From the NCBI RefSeq assembly GCF_905475395.1, contig NC_058342.1, forward strand, positions 37,380,640 through 37,444,639: a DNA stretch of 64,000 bases, given 5' to 3'. A program made the position numbers and the translations under genes. Positions 12,580-25,654 of the stretch are shown here, piece by piece; positions within the stretch are counted from its first letter, which is position 1, and every line of letters begins with the position of its first letter. Origin of the DNA: Chrysoperla carnea. Lineage: Eukaryota > Arthropoda > Insecta > Neuroptera > Chrysopidae. The notes below the pieces were generated by a model. That model had not been told where the DNA came from. It searched no databases and saw only the letters and a list, made by a program, of their open reading frames with translations.

Positions 12580-13195
12580 GATTCAGTCCACTCTTTTCTC
12601 ACAGTACTTTACTCAATGCTACTCTTTGGAGTGGAAGTATGGGCAGATATCCTGAAGGAGAAAGATACCAGAAGTACAACGTCAAGTAGCGTTCAAGGTA
12701 ACCTGCGCCCATCACAATCCTATCGACCTACTAACATTCGAGATTACAAAACTCTATGAACTCAAAATTAACGGCGACAGCATGAAGGAAGCCAGAGCAA
12801 AAGTGAAGACGAAAACACTGGAAGAGTGGCAAGAAAGATAAATGACGTGTGCCAAGAGCAGATAAACAGCTATTTGGATCCCGGGAGACAGGCGGCAAAC
12901 GGGAGGCAACCTTTTCCTGATCCAACTGTTGTTGAATTATGGTTCATTCAACGCTTATCTTCATAAATTAGGCCTTTAACACACTCCCATGTGCAAGTAC
13001 CTACTGCTCGTATCAAACGGACGACGCTGAGCACACGCTTTTCGTATGAAAGCGCTGAAAGCATTATAGAACCAGTCGAAGGAACCTTAGGAAAAGCTCT
13101 CAACCCGACAGGAAAAGGTCTTAGTAGTCCACATAATAAAACGTGAAGAAAACTTGTGTGCAGTGTATATCTACAGTGTAGGTAGGCCACTCTGT
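12580..13195 (+). pseudogene. R1-like non-LTR retrotransposon relic (RT C-terminal end)
   Basis: From about 12580 the frame reads LYSMLLFGVEVWADILK. A one-base shift at about 12660 then continues PEVQRQVAFKVTCAHHNPID, LLTFEITKLYELKINGDS and TLEEWQER, stopping at 12840. After further shifts, LLLNYGSFNAYLHKLGL and TPMCKY appear (about 12920-13000), followed by weak end-of-ORF2 similarity. The order LLYG-VWAD, VQR-ALRV, then LTQFLSGHG-F--YLH-like and a Cys motif is what I know from R1-type ORF2 C termini. Several stops and at least two frameshifts make it dead. No 5' part is present. Confidence 0.6.
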
Positions 13196-16100
13196 GCTGT
13201 ATAATTAAACAGTAAACACAACAAATGTAATAAAATAATAATAACTTTTCCTTACATTAATCATTCAAGACTTGTAAGGCTAACCGCTGATACCCAACAT
13301 TTTACCTATACATATACCTTTAATATTGATTTAAAAAATATTGACGAAAATTAAAAACTTTGAGTTTATTAACATCATCAATATTATTTAGCCAATATCA
13401 GTAATATTGAAGCAAAAATACTGTCTAAAATTTAATGAATTTCATATTTATTAAAGTATTCATCAATATAATCAATATATGTGATCCATATTAATTATTT
13501 AATTAATCAATGTTTATATAAACCTATACTTAATATGTATAATTAAAATATTTAATATTAATTGTTTATTAATTTATCAAAATATTTAATATTTAATAAA
13601 AGTATACAAAGTAATTGTTGGTCATTTATTAAATATAAACATAATATTTCAAATATAAACAAAACAATTATATTTCTAAACAAGACATGAAAACTTTTGG
13701 TAAACAAATTATTCTAAGAATGATTTAAAATTATAAGCGAGGAGCCCGTCACAATAAAACTGCACTTCGATTTCGAAATTTCACATATGAATCATTGCTA
13801 TTTAACGGTAGGTGAAATTTGAACTAGGTGTGCCAGATTTTATCAACAGAAATATTTTTTGCCAGGATTTTTTAATTTTTACCGATGGGGCAGATATTTT
13901 GATCAAGTTTTAAGTTTTCACACCGACAATAAGACGAACTGATCAATAAAACTTGTAGTGTAGGTGTATTTAAATGATTAAGAAACGAAGCTACTTCGGT
14001 AAATGTCGTAATTTGTCGTGCTGTAAAAGACAATGTCTTTTTATGCGTTGGTATGTGTGACACATATGACTATGAGTGCACACATATGAACATTTAGGCA
14101 AGAATAGTTCGTGCCTGGAGGCGCTAGTGCAGCGCAATGCGAAGTTACTTAAAATTCAATGTATGCCGTATAGAATTATAGATGATACCTGTTAAGATTT
14201 TGTGTTTATTGATAATACTCGTAGATAAATAATATTAGATATCAGAACATGATTATACATATTTATCTGAATTATGTAGGGTAGGCAGTGTCTTTCTGTC
14301 TACATGTCACTAATCAATTCATAATAAACATTTTGTCAAAATAGAAAATTTGTTATAAAAATGGATAACTGGAAAGCACCTAATTGTAATAAATAAGTAT
14401 AGAGGGGTGAGTTGAACAGGTGGAAAGAAGACACAAGCACAGAAGAAGAATTATCTATTCTGTTTAATGTAAAACAGCACTAAATTAAAAGAATTTAGAA
14501 ACGTAACTAACTACGATACGTTACGTTTTTAAATCTACATCTATGCCTACATGAACACCAATATGAATAAGAACGAATTAAATAATAATCAAAATGATTA
14601 TCTATCGTGTTTTGTTCAAATTTTCCACGATTATTATTGTTATTGTTGTTCTTGTATTTTTTTTATTTAATAAATAATTCTCAAAAATACGTTGATTGGA
14701 TTTTTATATGTTAATGTTATATAACAGTTAGCGATAGAACGTTAGGTGTGCGTTCATTAAAAAAAAATGCGTGTTGTGAATGTGTGTTGCGTTTGAATTG
14801 AATAGGATTGACTATTTACTATAGGGAGTAGGGACCACGGACCACGGACCACGGACTAGGGACCACCTCTTCTGTTTTTATGTACAAATCTGTTGTTTTT
14901 TTTAAATATATTTTTGTTAAACAACAACAAAATTTAATAAAATCACGAAGTGGGAAGAAAAATATGTTGAATTTTTATCTGATTTGCATGCATCAAATAT
15001 TTAAAAAAATAAATCTTTGTAATATAGTATAATGCTCCTAATCACCTCCACCTCTATACACAAAACTTAAATATTATAGTAGATATTTATTTGTGTTACG
15101 TGTCATAAATAAATTTAGTAAGAACTAGGTAGAAGTAGCGACAGAGATAGAGTAGTAGTTAATATAGTAACGCTGGCTCAGAAACATTTTCCCAACCTCT
15201 TTCGTTTCTTACTTATGCTTGCTTTTGTTTCCACGTAAGGTAATTTTAAAATTATAAGTTACAAACTTTCACTGGAAAACTGCTTGCTCCTCTCTGACTT
15301 GGATTTAAGCTATCCTAACCTCTATCCTTATCTTCGTCTTAAAAGAAAAGGCGCAAGTTCAATTTATAAAGAAGCATTCCTTACATAATGCTTGTGAGAA
15401 GAATAATTTAAACTCTTACTCATTTTTTAACCCTTAGGGGTAGAATTTCGAAAAATGCTCTGAAATGGTTCTTGCCTACGTTATACAAAGATCACACCCT
15501 CCAAGTATCTGATCTCTACGATCAACGGTTTAGGCTGTGCGATGATCCGACAGTCAGTCATTCAAGACAAAGCATTTTGTATGTATAGATTAGATAAGTG
15601 AGTTGAGTGTATCTGTACATGGAGGTAGAAAGTATAAAATACTACATATTAGTAGAGTAGGTAGCTGCTACTACTTCATTCAATTTGTAGTTTAGTTTAG
15701 TTTAGTTTAGTAATGATCATGTGATGTGATTGCGTGCCTATAAATAAACAATCACCCAACCACCCATCCAAATCCACATCCACCTCCTAATATCATGTTT
15801 TTTTACCCTCTTCTTAAATATATTTGTAGTTACAACTACAAGTAAGTAGTATTCAATAAATAATTCAATTGGTATCAATATGCAAGCAAATCCATGCCAA
15901 TAAAACTCAAAAACATGGTATCGATATCGGTACTCTTAGTATTTGCCAGGACAATTTTCAATTAATGGCTTATTGGCTTGATTTTTCTACAAAACTAGTC
16001 GGTGGAAAAAAAAAACTATTTAAATTATTGAAACTTTAATAAATTATTGAAAAAAAAAACCCGTTGTGCTAGACTAATTAAGGCTGTATGAGCACGGCAG

Positions 16101-17338
16101 TGAGGATTCTGTTTACACTGCACAGGGTTCAAATTAAAAGACTTAACCTGTATAATATGATTATAAGTAATAAATAAGTTTGATGGATGAAATGATAAGT
16201 AATTTTAAAAAATAAATAAATAATTAGGTACTAAAGTTAATTAATAATATAATATAATATAATATCGTGTTCAAACACAAACTTATACATATAGTATACC
16301 TACCTACCTACCTACCTACCTATCTACCTATAATAGGTACTATATAAAATATATATTAATATTACCTATTATATAAGAGTTATATAAGTATAGGAACCTA
16401 CTATACTTATAGTGAAAGAGTTAAGAGCTACGTAGTAAGTAGGCTTAGTCTAGTCTACAGTCTAGTCTAGTCTAGTCCATCTATAACTATCAAGCTTAAA
16501 TAGTTACTAGTGATGATAGGAATAATCGCATTCGCATTCGCATACGAATGCTTTGTGAATGATTCGGACAAAAAATCATCATCAATTTTATCATAAATTG
16601 CAAAATAACCTCAAACTTCACTAATATGACAACTGCAATTGTAGTAAACTAACCTCAAATAAAAAAAAGAACTGAATTTTGCTTTTAATGGACTTACTTA
16701 TATTTTTTCGTTAAAATTATTTGTTATTTCTAGCGACTGAGTGCAAAAGTTAGTCTTCAGCGATTGAGTGCAAAAAAAAGTTAGTGAACTCTTGGACTAT
16801 GCATGCTATAATAAAAAGTGTAGGTAAATAAGAATGAGTACATGTTTGTACATGTTTTGTTTGTTAATAGTTATTTACAAAAGCTGCTAGTATGTTTGGA
16901 CTGTCACTGTTGACTGTTGACTGTAGACAAATATACAGGCCGCTTAAAAACTTTCCAGTCATACAAAACCGAACAAAGAATACAAAAAAATCGATTCTAT
17001 GAAAATTCTAACTGAATCTAACCTCTTAATAATTAAGTATTCACTGAGTAGTAGTAGAGTTTAAAGTAGACTCATAAAAACAGACAAAACTTTTGAAACG
17101 ACCATAAACGACCATTAAATGTGACTGGTCCATAACTTTTGATGGCTGTGTATAATAGTGATAGATTGTAGGGTACAATGTATAGTGTAGGTACATGATT
17201 ACGTTTGTAAAGTAAAATAACAGAGATTGCATGCTTGGTAAAGACAAAAGTAGGAGTAGGAGTAGGAGTACGAGTTTAATATCCATGCTACACACTTCAT
17301 ACTCCATATTCCTATATTGTTGAGTTTTTAAATAAACC
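13196..17338. other. Intergenic, no gene seen
   Basis: 13200-13740 is extremely AT-rich (TTAATATT-like). A motif shared with 37112 occurs near 13745 (GCCCGTCACAATAAAACTGC). GGACCACGGACCACGG lies at 14833-14858. One dispersed repeat (15190-15372) and a weak tRNA-like stretch (16066-16135) are the only other signals. Confidence 0.6.
15190..15372 (-). repeat. Dispersed repeat shared with 46250-46420
   Basis: Read on the minus strand, GAACTTGCGCCTTTTCTT, GCAAGCAGTTTTCCAGTGAA, ACTTATAATTTTAAAATTAC and CTTACGTGGAAACAAAAGCA match 46266-46410 in order. Class unknown. Confidence 0.55.
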
Positions 17339-17356
17339 AAATGAAATCAGTAGGTT

Positions 17357-17952
17357 TAGACCAATCATTTTAGACGAAAAAAGTTTAAAATGAAGAATTT
17401 TTTTGGACCTCGACTTACTCGTCCCGGTTATTTGCTCCCGCTGGCCCAACACAGCAATATTATATAAATATTCAACAAAATGACCTAAAAAGGTATATTC
17501 GTGAGTTTTTGGAGTAGCTGATCACGATTCCGAAGTTAGAATGTGGATATATTGCCCCCAACATAGCAATATTCTGTAAATATTCAACAAAATGGACCAA
17601 CAACGTATACTCGGCCGGTGACCATCATTCCGAATTTAAAATTTCGGTATACCCCCGAGTATACTATTTTGGTCCATTTTGTTGAATATATACAGAATAT
17701 TGCTGTTAGTCCAGCGGGGGTTGCTTACCACTGGAGGGAGGAAGTATACCCACATTCTAACAACCCCGAAAATCTCTGTGTATACGTTTCTAGCCCGTGT
17801 ATAAGTTTATAATTATCAAAAATCATCTCAGAAATGAATTCTATTAATTGGCCTATCTGGCCCAGAGCAATGGCTAAACTTTCTAGCGGTACCAAGTTAG
17901 ATCATTTTGATATATGGACATTCCTGAACATGATCCTAAAATGATTCGTCTA
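17357..17952. mobile_element. TAGACGAAT-family foldback element with 18-bp flanking repeat
   Basis: The ends are TAGACCAATCATTTTAGACG and the inverted CTAAAATGATTCGTCTA. The same 18-bp sequence AAATGAAATCAGTAGGTT lies directly outside both ends (17339-17356 and 17953-17970). Inside, the segment around 17450-17500 pairs with 17640-17725, both containing the phrase TATTCAACAAAATG on opposite strands, so the element can fold into a long hairpin. No transposase is present. Confidence 0.75.
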
Positions 17953-17970
17953 AAATGAAATCAGTAGGTT

Positions 17971-20129
17971 GTCCATTAGTAGAAGTAGAATAGCAATAGG
18001 TTCCTTTGTGAATATGAAATACGTTTACGATACTGATACCGATACCTTTAACTGTAACTACCTATAACTTTAAGTAAGCAAGCAAAATGTTTACTCGAAT
18101 TTTGATTGATATCTGATCAGAACACGCAACGCAACTAACTATTTTTAAATCTTTAACCAAATACTATGTTCATGTTTATTGTACTACTTACTACTTGTAC
18201 TACCATTACTATTACCTTTCTGCATGCACATACTAGCGGGGGGGAGGGAGGGGACACCTCGATAATATCGATATTGAACAATATATTGATCGTTTAAAGA
18301 GTTCAAGCATTGAAATAGTACCTCTTAGAAAAAATCGAAAAATTAATTAAAAAAACTTGAAGAATATAAACGCAATAAAAAATTGGTAAGTTAGTGACAA
18401 TAATAGGTAAGTCGAATAATATAATATGAATATAATAGGTAAATAGATTTTGTTTATATATGATAAAAATATGAAATGGCGACTGAACGTCTAGTCAGTC
18501 AATAATTTAATAAACTGTACGCTGTATACTGCACACTGCGCATTGTTCAACGAACTTCCAATTTGGATTTCAAGTGTCCGTGTTTCCTCAATCCCCATTT
18601 GTAATTTGTTAGTCAGTTCTCTTCCCGAACAACATTAGTTGATTGTACGGTTTAAGCAGACAGAATGTATTACATAATATATACATGCATTACATTACAA
18701 TTAATTGAACGTGGTTACATAATAACACTACTTGCAAATCATTCCACGTTACATATGTATATCATTCATTCTCTCGGTAAGACCTAACACAAATTGAACC
18801 AACTCTACAACAAATTAGTATTTGTGAAATTATTTTAAGGTAACTTTAATTATTTATACGTAAGAAAAAACGCTATTAATCCTTTAAATAAATAAATATA
18901 TACAGTAAGTTCACTTGTTATTTGGAAAAAAATACAGTCACCATATTTATAAGTAGACTGACTGTAAACTGTACACCTGACTGACATTCACATTCACAAT
19001 GACAATGACAATGACATACAAAAGAAAGATTTTTAAAAATATTGTTAAAAATACTTGTTAAAATAAATATTTGTGTTCTGTTATTATATATAGTTATATA
19101 ATAGTTATATAATCCTCAAACAACACTTACACAAAAAAAAAAAAGGATAATCGTTGAACAAACAAGAAATATAACTTAACATGTAACATGTATGTATTTG
19201 TTATGTTATATAACTAAGCTTGATGTTAAGCTTATTATAGTTTGTTATCAACAAAACAGCTAAAATTACCTTCTATCATCTACGGCTACACTATACTTGA
19301 TTTGTTTTATCGAGGCCAACTTTTTGAACTTTAAAGTGTGTTTTCGAGTCTTGATTAGGATCTTGTTTGAACTATATTTTAAACTTTTTAGTTTCGATTT
19401 ATGATTTCAGAATTTTGAGTCTTGCGTCATGGCAAAATTAATCAATTATTTTCACCCAAATATAGTTTTGTCACCCAAACTATTTTTTTTTTTTTCTTTA
19501 TTTCTCTGGTTTTACTTGAAATGTGAAAGAAAAATTTACTCTGTTATAATAAAAAAGCACATTGAACAATTGTGTATTTTCAACAATAAATTTGATCTTG
19601 CAGAGTTGGGTTTGGTCTTAACTCATATAGATAAGGTCTTGGTGCTGGTCTTGTCGAAATGTTGCTATATTAATCTTGAAAAATTTGTAATAATTTCACA
19701 AATACTAATTTGTTGTAGAGTTGGTTCAATTTGTGTAGGTCTTACCGAGAGAATGAATGATAAACATATGTAACGTCAACCATGATATTGTAAGACCAAG
19801 ACTACAAGACCGAGACTAATTTTGCTTATCACTTAAACAAAATAAACCTAAGAATTAATTCATAAATGAAGATGATTAGGTTTAACTCAGAATCTGGTCA
19901 AACTAGACTGATTGGCTTCATTTGATAGTTTTATGATATGGTTCATTTCATATAGCATGAATATGATATTTTATTCACAACAATCAAATAATATGTTCGC
20001 AATCAAAGTTTTGACTTAAAAAAGAGGACCTAAAACAGGACCCAACAGCTTATGCTAATACTAATACTTAGGGTAATGTACTAAATATGGTAGTAAAAAT
20101 AATATAAAGTTAAAAGATATAAGGCACAT
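17971..20129. other. Intergenic, no gene seen
   Basis: A G-run (18236-18253) and short CACATTCACA/GACAAT-type tandem repeats are present. The 114-codon frame at 19429-19773 overlaps a repeat whose GACCCAACTCTGCAAGA-like phrase recurs inverted near 30720, so it is not supported as a gene. Confidence 0.55.
18236..18253 (+). repeat. G-run with G-quadruplex potential
   Basis: GGGGGGGAGGGAGGGG provides four runs of at least three G. C-runs at 30077-30089 and 30290-30310 and a G-run at 55002-55013 are similar but less regular. Confidence 0.5.
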
Positions 20130-20430
20130 TGTATTGGTGAGTGTGTGTGTGTATGTATTATGGAGCGGCACTTTGGATCGCACCTGGCGGGCTACAGAGC
20201 ACAGGCGGCACCTTATTTTATACAGGTACCAAATATATATACTAGAGAGAATCCTGCTGTGTCGGCCAATAGATACATTTGTAATAAATCACCCGCAGCC
20301 AACTCGAGCTGCGAAGGAATTTGTATAACATCGGCCAAGGTGTTGATTAAAGGACCGGCAATATTTCTACTCGGCCAACACAAAGATTGTATGTCTATCT
20401 TTATCGGATTCATAGCCGTAGCCATTAAAT
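20130..20430. other. GC-richer island open in several frames, unidentified
   Basis: This 300-bp patch is clearly richer in GC than its surroundings. It is open for 111 codons on the plus strand (20145-20480) and 70 codons on the minus strand (20213-20425, including NPIKIDIQSLCWPSRNIAG). I recognise no domain in any frame. It could be a fragment of a mobile element, an old exon or DNA from another source. It has no convincing splice or promoter context. Confidence 0.3.
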
Positions 20431-20639
20431 ATACTCTAGTCTATATATATATCTTTCTTTGTCTTTTTCATTATAAATAATATAATAACATACACTTATT
20501 CACTTAAAAATTATTGTTACCTTTTTTATAAATGGATTTTTTCTCATAATTTTTTTTTTTAATTTCCATACTTTGAATTTTTTTAAACGCAAAAAGGGAT
20601 AATTTTTGGCGGGACAAAAATGGGAAACTTAAGAAAAAT

Positions 20640-21100
20640 TTTACATTTCCGGTTGTCTGTCCGTCTGTGGACACGATAATTCAGGAAACGAAATGAGATA
20701 TCAAGCTAAAATTTTTATAGTGTGCTGAGAACGTTAAAAGTGAGGCTTAGTTCGTAAATAAGCAACATAGAACCAGTAAGACCCACTTTTGTTCTTTCTC
20801 TAACGGTTTACAAGATGGGAGTCATACGGACCCATGACCCAATTGACCTATGTTGCTCATTTACGAACTCGACCTCGCTTTTTACGTCCTGAGCACACTA
20901 TAAAAATTTTTAGCTTGATATCTTTTTCGTTTTTGAGTTATCGTTTATACAGACGGACAGACATACAGGCAGAGAACCGAAAATGGACTAATTAAGTGTT
21001 CAAAATTTTGTTGGTAGCATCAATATTTCCAAGCTCTAGTTACAAACTTGGGACTAAACTTAATATACCTTGATATATATTACATATATACCTGGTATAA
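20640..21100. repeat. TATACCATG-family foldback (inverted duplication)
   Basis: The left arm (20640-20815) runs in plus orientation: GGTTGTCTGTCCGTCTGTGG, CACGATAATTCAGG, GTTCGTAAATAAGCAACATA. The right arm (about 20790-21100) is the same family inverted, ending ATATATACCTGGTATAAAA. The two arms can pair with each other. No coding potential. Confidence 0.65.
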
Positions 21101-21829
21101 AAATAAAATGATATTTTATCCACTTGATTAAATATTTGAATGAGATCGGTCGGACACTGAACATTTTCAAAGTGTTTTGAAAGTTGTTCAAAACAAGGCA
21201 TATAATAGAGAAAGATAAGAGATTGATGTACATATATTAAATATGAATTGGTGTCTCTTTTAAATAAAACACAGGGTAGATAGTAAAAAACAAAGATAGG
21301 TGTTGTGTAGATATGTGCCGGGGGTTAAAAAGCCAATTATCTGTAACTTAACTAATCTTGAAATTAGCCATTCTTAGGTCAAACCTATTTAACACCCTGA
21401 AGCCTTATCTCAATATTACCCTCTTAATATTTGATTAACAACAACAGCACAACAAAAGTATAATATAATATAAGAATAGAATAGAACAGTTTGACTGTAT
21501 CTTGATAGTAAAACTGTATCAATACTAATACACTAATACCTACAAACACTGCAACAAACAACACTGCATATAAAATAAAATGAAGGTAGAATTATAAAAG
21601 ACAACTAATTATAGGTATTTTGTTTGTGTTTTGTTTTTGAGATACCTCACTCTTCACTCCACTCTCACAAATACAATCAGTTTGGTGAAGTGGTGTGTGA
21701 ATGCACACTGTACTGACACCGACACCGATACCGACATACAGGAAGCTTCAGGAAGCTCTCCACCATCCAATAATATACCAAAAATACCATCAAGCACATT
21801 TTTCTTTTAAAATATTAAAATGAAAAATT

Positions 21830-22206
21830 GTAATTTTTAAACTGTATATCACGTGACCTAAAACGCGGACAAGCCTTGCTGTGATGTCATATCGGTATGC
21901 GTCATAGACCATCATTTAGTTCAGTGTAGACAGCTGGGTATAATAAGTATTGATAATAAGTATTTATATTTATAATAATCAGATGTCTATGAATATATCT
22001 GTCAAACTTATTTGTGTTATTTCGTGTAGTGATACAAATATTACGTCATCAAATTGGATGCTCACGTTTTTGACAGTTTAAAAAAGGTTTAAAATTTAAG
22101 TTTTTGGTAAGAAAGTTTGTGTATTTTTCCTAAATAAATTTTTGGTGACTTTTTATTAGCAAAATCAACATTTTGAAGTACTTTTTCAAAAATAGTAAAA
22201 TACCCT
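21830..22206 (-). mobile_element. AGGGTATT-family element, minus strand
   Basis: It is the reverse complement of the copy at 24438-24895: TATCACGTGACCTAAAACGC at the left and GTAAAATACCCTAC at the right. The two copies are about 2.2 kb apart in opposite orientation. Confidence 0.6.
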
Positions 22207-23068
22207 ACTGTGTTCTTATTATTGGCATAATCTTATTATTAGCATAAAAGTCTGTTCATTGTATTTTGTCCGGGGTATAAATGAATGGTAAACATGTAGC
22301 TTGTAGACACTGTAAGTTGATTTGATATGTGTTATGATGAAGTGAATGTTATATTAATATTGATACAAGCAACAACATATAAGATATAACATATAACATA
22401 AACATATAGCTAGCTGAGTGAAGTGACTAGTGTTAGTGTTAGTGTTAGTGTTAGTGACTTACACTAACAGCACTCATTTTAGTTATTAATGGTCTTTAAA
22501 AAATAAAGTATTTCTTGAGGCTATATACATTTTTTAAGTGTTAAAAATTAACAGAGTTTATTTTTGAATCACTTTTCAAATTTGTTTTGTTCTTTTGGCT
22601 TATTGCTTGCTTGTTGCTTGTTGTTTGATGCGATCGAGATGCTTGCTATCCTTTATTTTATTTTTTATTTTTTTTATTTTCACTCCTAACTATTTATATT
22701 CATATTTATTGTTTATTCTCTTTTTAACTTTATTTACCTTAGCACCACAACTTAACTTAACTAAGTTTAGTTCGTTCTTCGTTCTTCACTCTTTAGTTAC
22801 TTTAATTTTGTTTTTATAGATAATTTAACACCAAAATAAAATAAAATACTATCTATATACCTATTTATTATTACCTCCACATATCATACGAATAAATTAT
22901 CATTTAATCAAATTTAAATTATTATTCACATTTTGTTTTTTAATTTACCGAATATTTATTAGATTAGATTCAATATTAATAACTGTTAAGGTACCGCCAA
23001 CTGTCCTAGGTCCTAAATGACTATAGTTAACTGATGAGAATTCAACGCAATCGATACTTACTTAAAAG

Positions 23069-23335
23069 TTTTATACCCGGGATATAATGGTATACTAAGT
23101 TTGGTCCTTAGTTTGTAACGCATAAAAATATTGATGCCACCAACAAAATTTTGGTATAGGTGTTCATAAAATCACCTAATGAGTTCGTTTCTAGTTGTCT
23201 ACTTGTGTGTCCGTCTGTAATCACGATTACTCAAAAACGAAAAGAGATATCAAACTGAAATTTTTATAACGTGCTTAGGACGTAAAAAATGAGGTTAAGT
23301 TCGTAAATGAGCAACTTAGGAAACGAAAACAAAAC
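23069..23335 (+). repeat. TATACCATG-family element, right-truncated
   Basis: It contains TATAATGGTATACTAAGTTT, TGATGCCACCAACAAAATTT, ACGATTACTCAAAAACG and GTTCGTAAATGAGCAACTTA. Similarity ends about 23335. Confidence 0.6.
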
Positions 23336-23767
23336 CAATCTTGGTAGATTTAGTAGTTTTTCTGTGTAGGACGAACATAATAAAAACAGTGTAGGTATTG
23401 TTTTAAAACATTTATAGATAGACTTACGTAAATATGTCGTATTTAAATGTAAATGTAAAACTATAATCTTAGATCATATATTTTACTAGATAGGCCCAAC
23501 ATGAACCAAGTATGAATATTTTTGCTTAACAGAGAAGATAAACAAAGACAACAATACAATATTTAAACAACTGATAGAGAAACATAATACCAGAGTATGG
23601 TATTCAATGCGCAAGATCATATTGTTGAAGATCACCTACTTCAATAGTTACTGTTTGTTTAATTTAATTCTGTGTTAATGTTCTAAAAGAATGGTTAGAT
23701 ATTGTTTTATTTGCAAGGAATATTTTAATATAGACATGTATCACAGATTAAGGAAAGTTTAATTATA

Positions 23768-23960
23768 TCTATATATTATAAATGCGAAGGTAAGCATGTT
23801 TGTTTGTTTGTTACGCATTCACGCTACAACTAGCGAATGGTTTTTTAATAAAACGGTACAGCAATATAGCTGATATATCAGAATAACACATGAGATATAA
23901 TTTACACATGCGCATTAATAAGCATGCTCTCTCATTTGTTATCCTTCTTAATCATGTATG
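23768..23960 (+). repeat. Repeat starting TCTATATATTATAAATGCG
   Basis: The start TCTATATATTATAAATGCGA, then GTAAGCATGTTTGTTTGTTT and GTTACGCATTCACGC, is shared with 43974-44030 and 48392-48430. A conserved 5' TC end with no inverted repeats would fit a Helitron-like element, but no 3' hairpin with CTRR was identified. Confidence 0.4.
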
Positions 23961-24437
23961 AGAGGTGGTTCTGACTCTGTTGCCAGTTCCATCGTAAATA
24001 TTCAAAGATGTCGTACATGTGTTGTAAATGTAAATGTAAATGTATAGCTTATAATACATACAATCAGTCAAATATATTACACACTCAAAAAGTCATTATT
24101 TTATTCGTTTAGACGTAAATAGCTTTTTGAACATTGAATTTATGATTTTGAATGCAACCGATTTGAATGTGATGCGATGCAATATATTCTGTTTAAACTG
24201 CATAGCGCTTTAGTTTTCAATGATGCTACTCTACACTACCATGTATATATATCTTTCACTCTAATTTATACAACTCATATGGTTCTATCTCAATTACACC
24301 GTACCGTAAACACTATTTAACTGGTTAGCACAGGTAACTTAACTCATCTAAGTTAAGATTACTTATAATATAAAACAACCAACATTCATTGTGTTTTAAT
24401 ATCATGTCAGTCCCAATTTTAAAACTGATTCCACAAA

Positions 24438-24895
24438 AGGGTATTCCACTATTTTTGAAAAAGTACTTCAAAATGTTGATTTTGATAATAAAAAGCCACA
24501 AAAAATTTATTTCGGAAAAATACACACGCAAATTTTGAACCTTTTTTAAACTGTCAAAAACGCATGCATCCAATTTGACGACGTAATATCGATAACATTA
24601 CACGAAATAACACAAATAAGTTTGACAGATATATTCATAGACATCTGATTATATAATATAAATACTTATTATATCTATGTATATATTATACCCATCTGTC
24701 TACACTAAACTAATTGATGGTCTATGACTCATACCGCTATGACATCACAGCAAGGCTTACCCACGTTTTAGATCACGTGATATACAGTTTAAAAATTACG
24801 AATTATAATTTTAATATTTTAAAAGAAAAATGTGCTTTTATGACTCGAAATCAGAATATTTAAGTATATTGTAACATAAATTTTAAAATACCCTA
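24438..24895 (+). mobile_element. AGGGTATT-family MITE-like element
   Basis: It starts AGGGTATTCCACTATTTTTG and ends TTTAAAATACCCT, giving a short inverted repeat. Internal phrases TACTTCAAAATGTTGATTTT, AATTGATGGTCTATGACTCA and GTTTTAGATCACGTGATATA define the family. The 82-codon frame at 24325-24573 is inside it and is not a gene. Confidence 0.6.
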
Positions 24896-25654
24896 TTTTT
24901 TAAAGGTATACAAATACAATTCTAGCAAAACCTGTTCGTGTACCTATAAAGCATGGCACAATGCACATGACTATGTTTTAGATGTTACAACATGTTTAGA
25001 TGTAAGCATACAAACAGTAAACATGTTTACATCCTATTTACATACATAGGCATGACATGATAGGTACAGGTAGGTATTAGGTGCTTAAGTCTTTGTATAT
25101 TTATGTAGTAGTAGCTTAAGCTACTAGTTTTACTGTAAACATGTAATATATTTATAATATGTAGTGTACACAATAGGCTTTTATTCTAAATTTGAAAAAT
25201 TGGTTTATATGTCACATTAATATCTGATTTACATTATCATTTAAAGATGAACCATTGTAGAGATAAAACAGCTTACCTATAAATTTTTTATGAACAAAAT
25301 ATTAAAGAAGTTGAACTGTAATGGTAAGTGGAAGAAGGTATGAGAAGTGATATCAAAAATAGAAGAATATTGAAAGTTATAATTAAGTACAAAAGATCCT
25401 TTTTTGTATGATTAGATTTTGGCAAATAAATATATATTTATAAAAATAGATTATGATGAAGGTCCTTTTCTTTCCTTTAATTTACAAGGCTCTAATCTTT
25501 AGGCTTCTCAAATACCTATTTCTATTTGTTGTTCTTGTTTATAATAAAATACTTAAAAAATATCATGAAAACTATTTTAATCCTCTCTTGGAAATTCAGA
25601 ATTATAGTGTAGGCGCTGAATGGGTTTCGTATGTATTTCACAAGAATTCACATT

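Noticed and set aside
16066..16135. Fourth tRNA-like element
   Set aside because: Only a loose GGTTCAAAT B-box-like match and no clear A box.
19429..19773. 114-codon open frame
   Set aside because: Composition is not coding-like, there is a poly-T-derived Phe run, and part of it recurs inverted near 30720 as a repeat.
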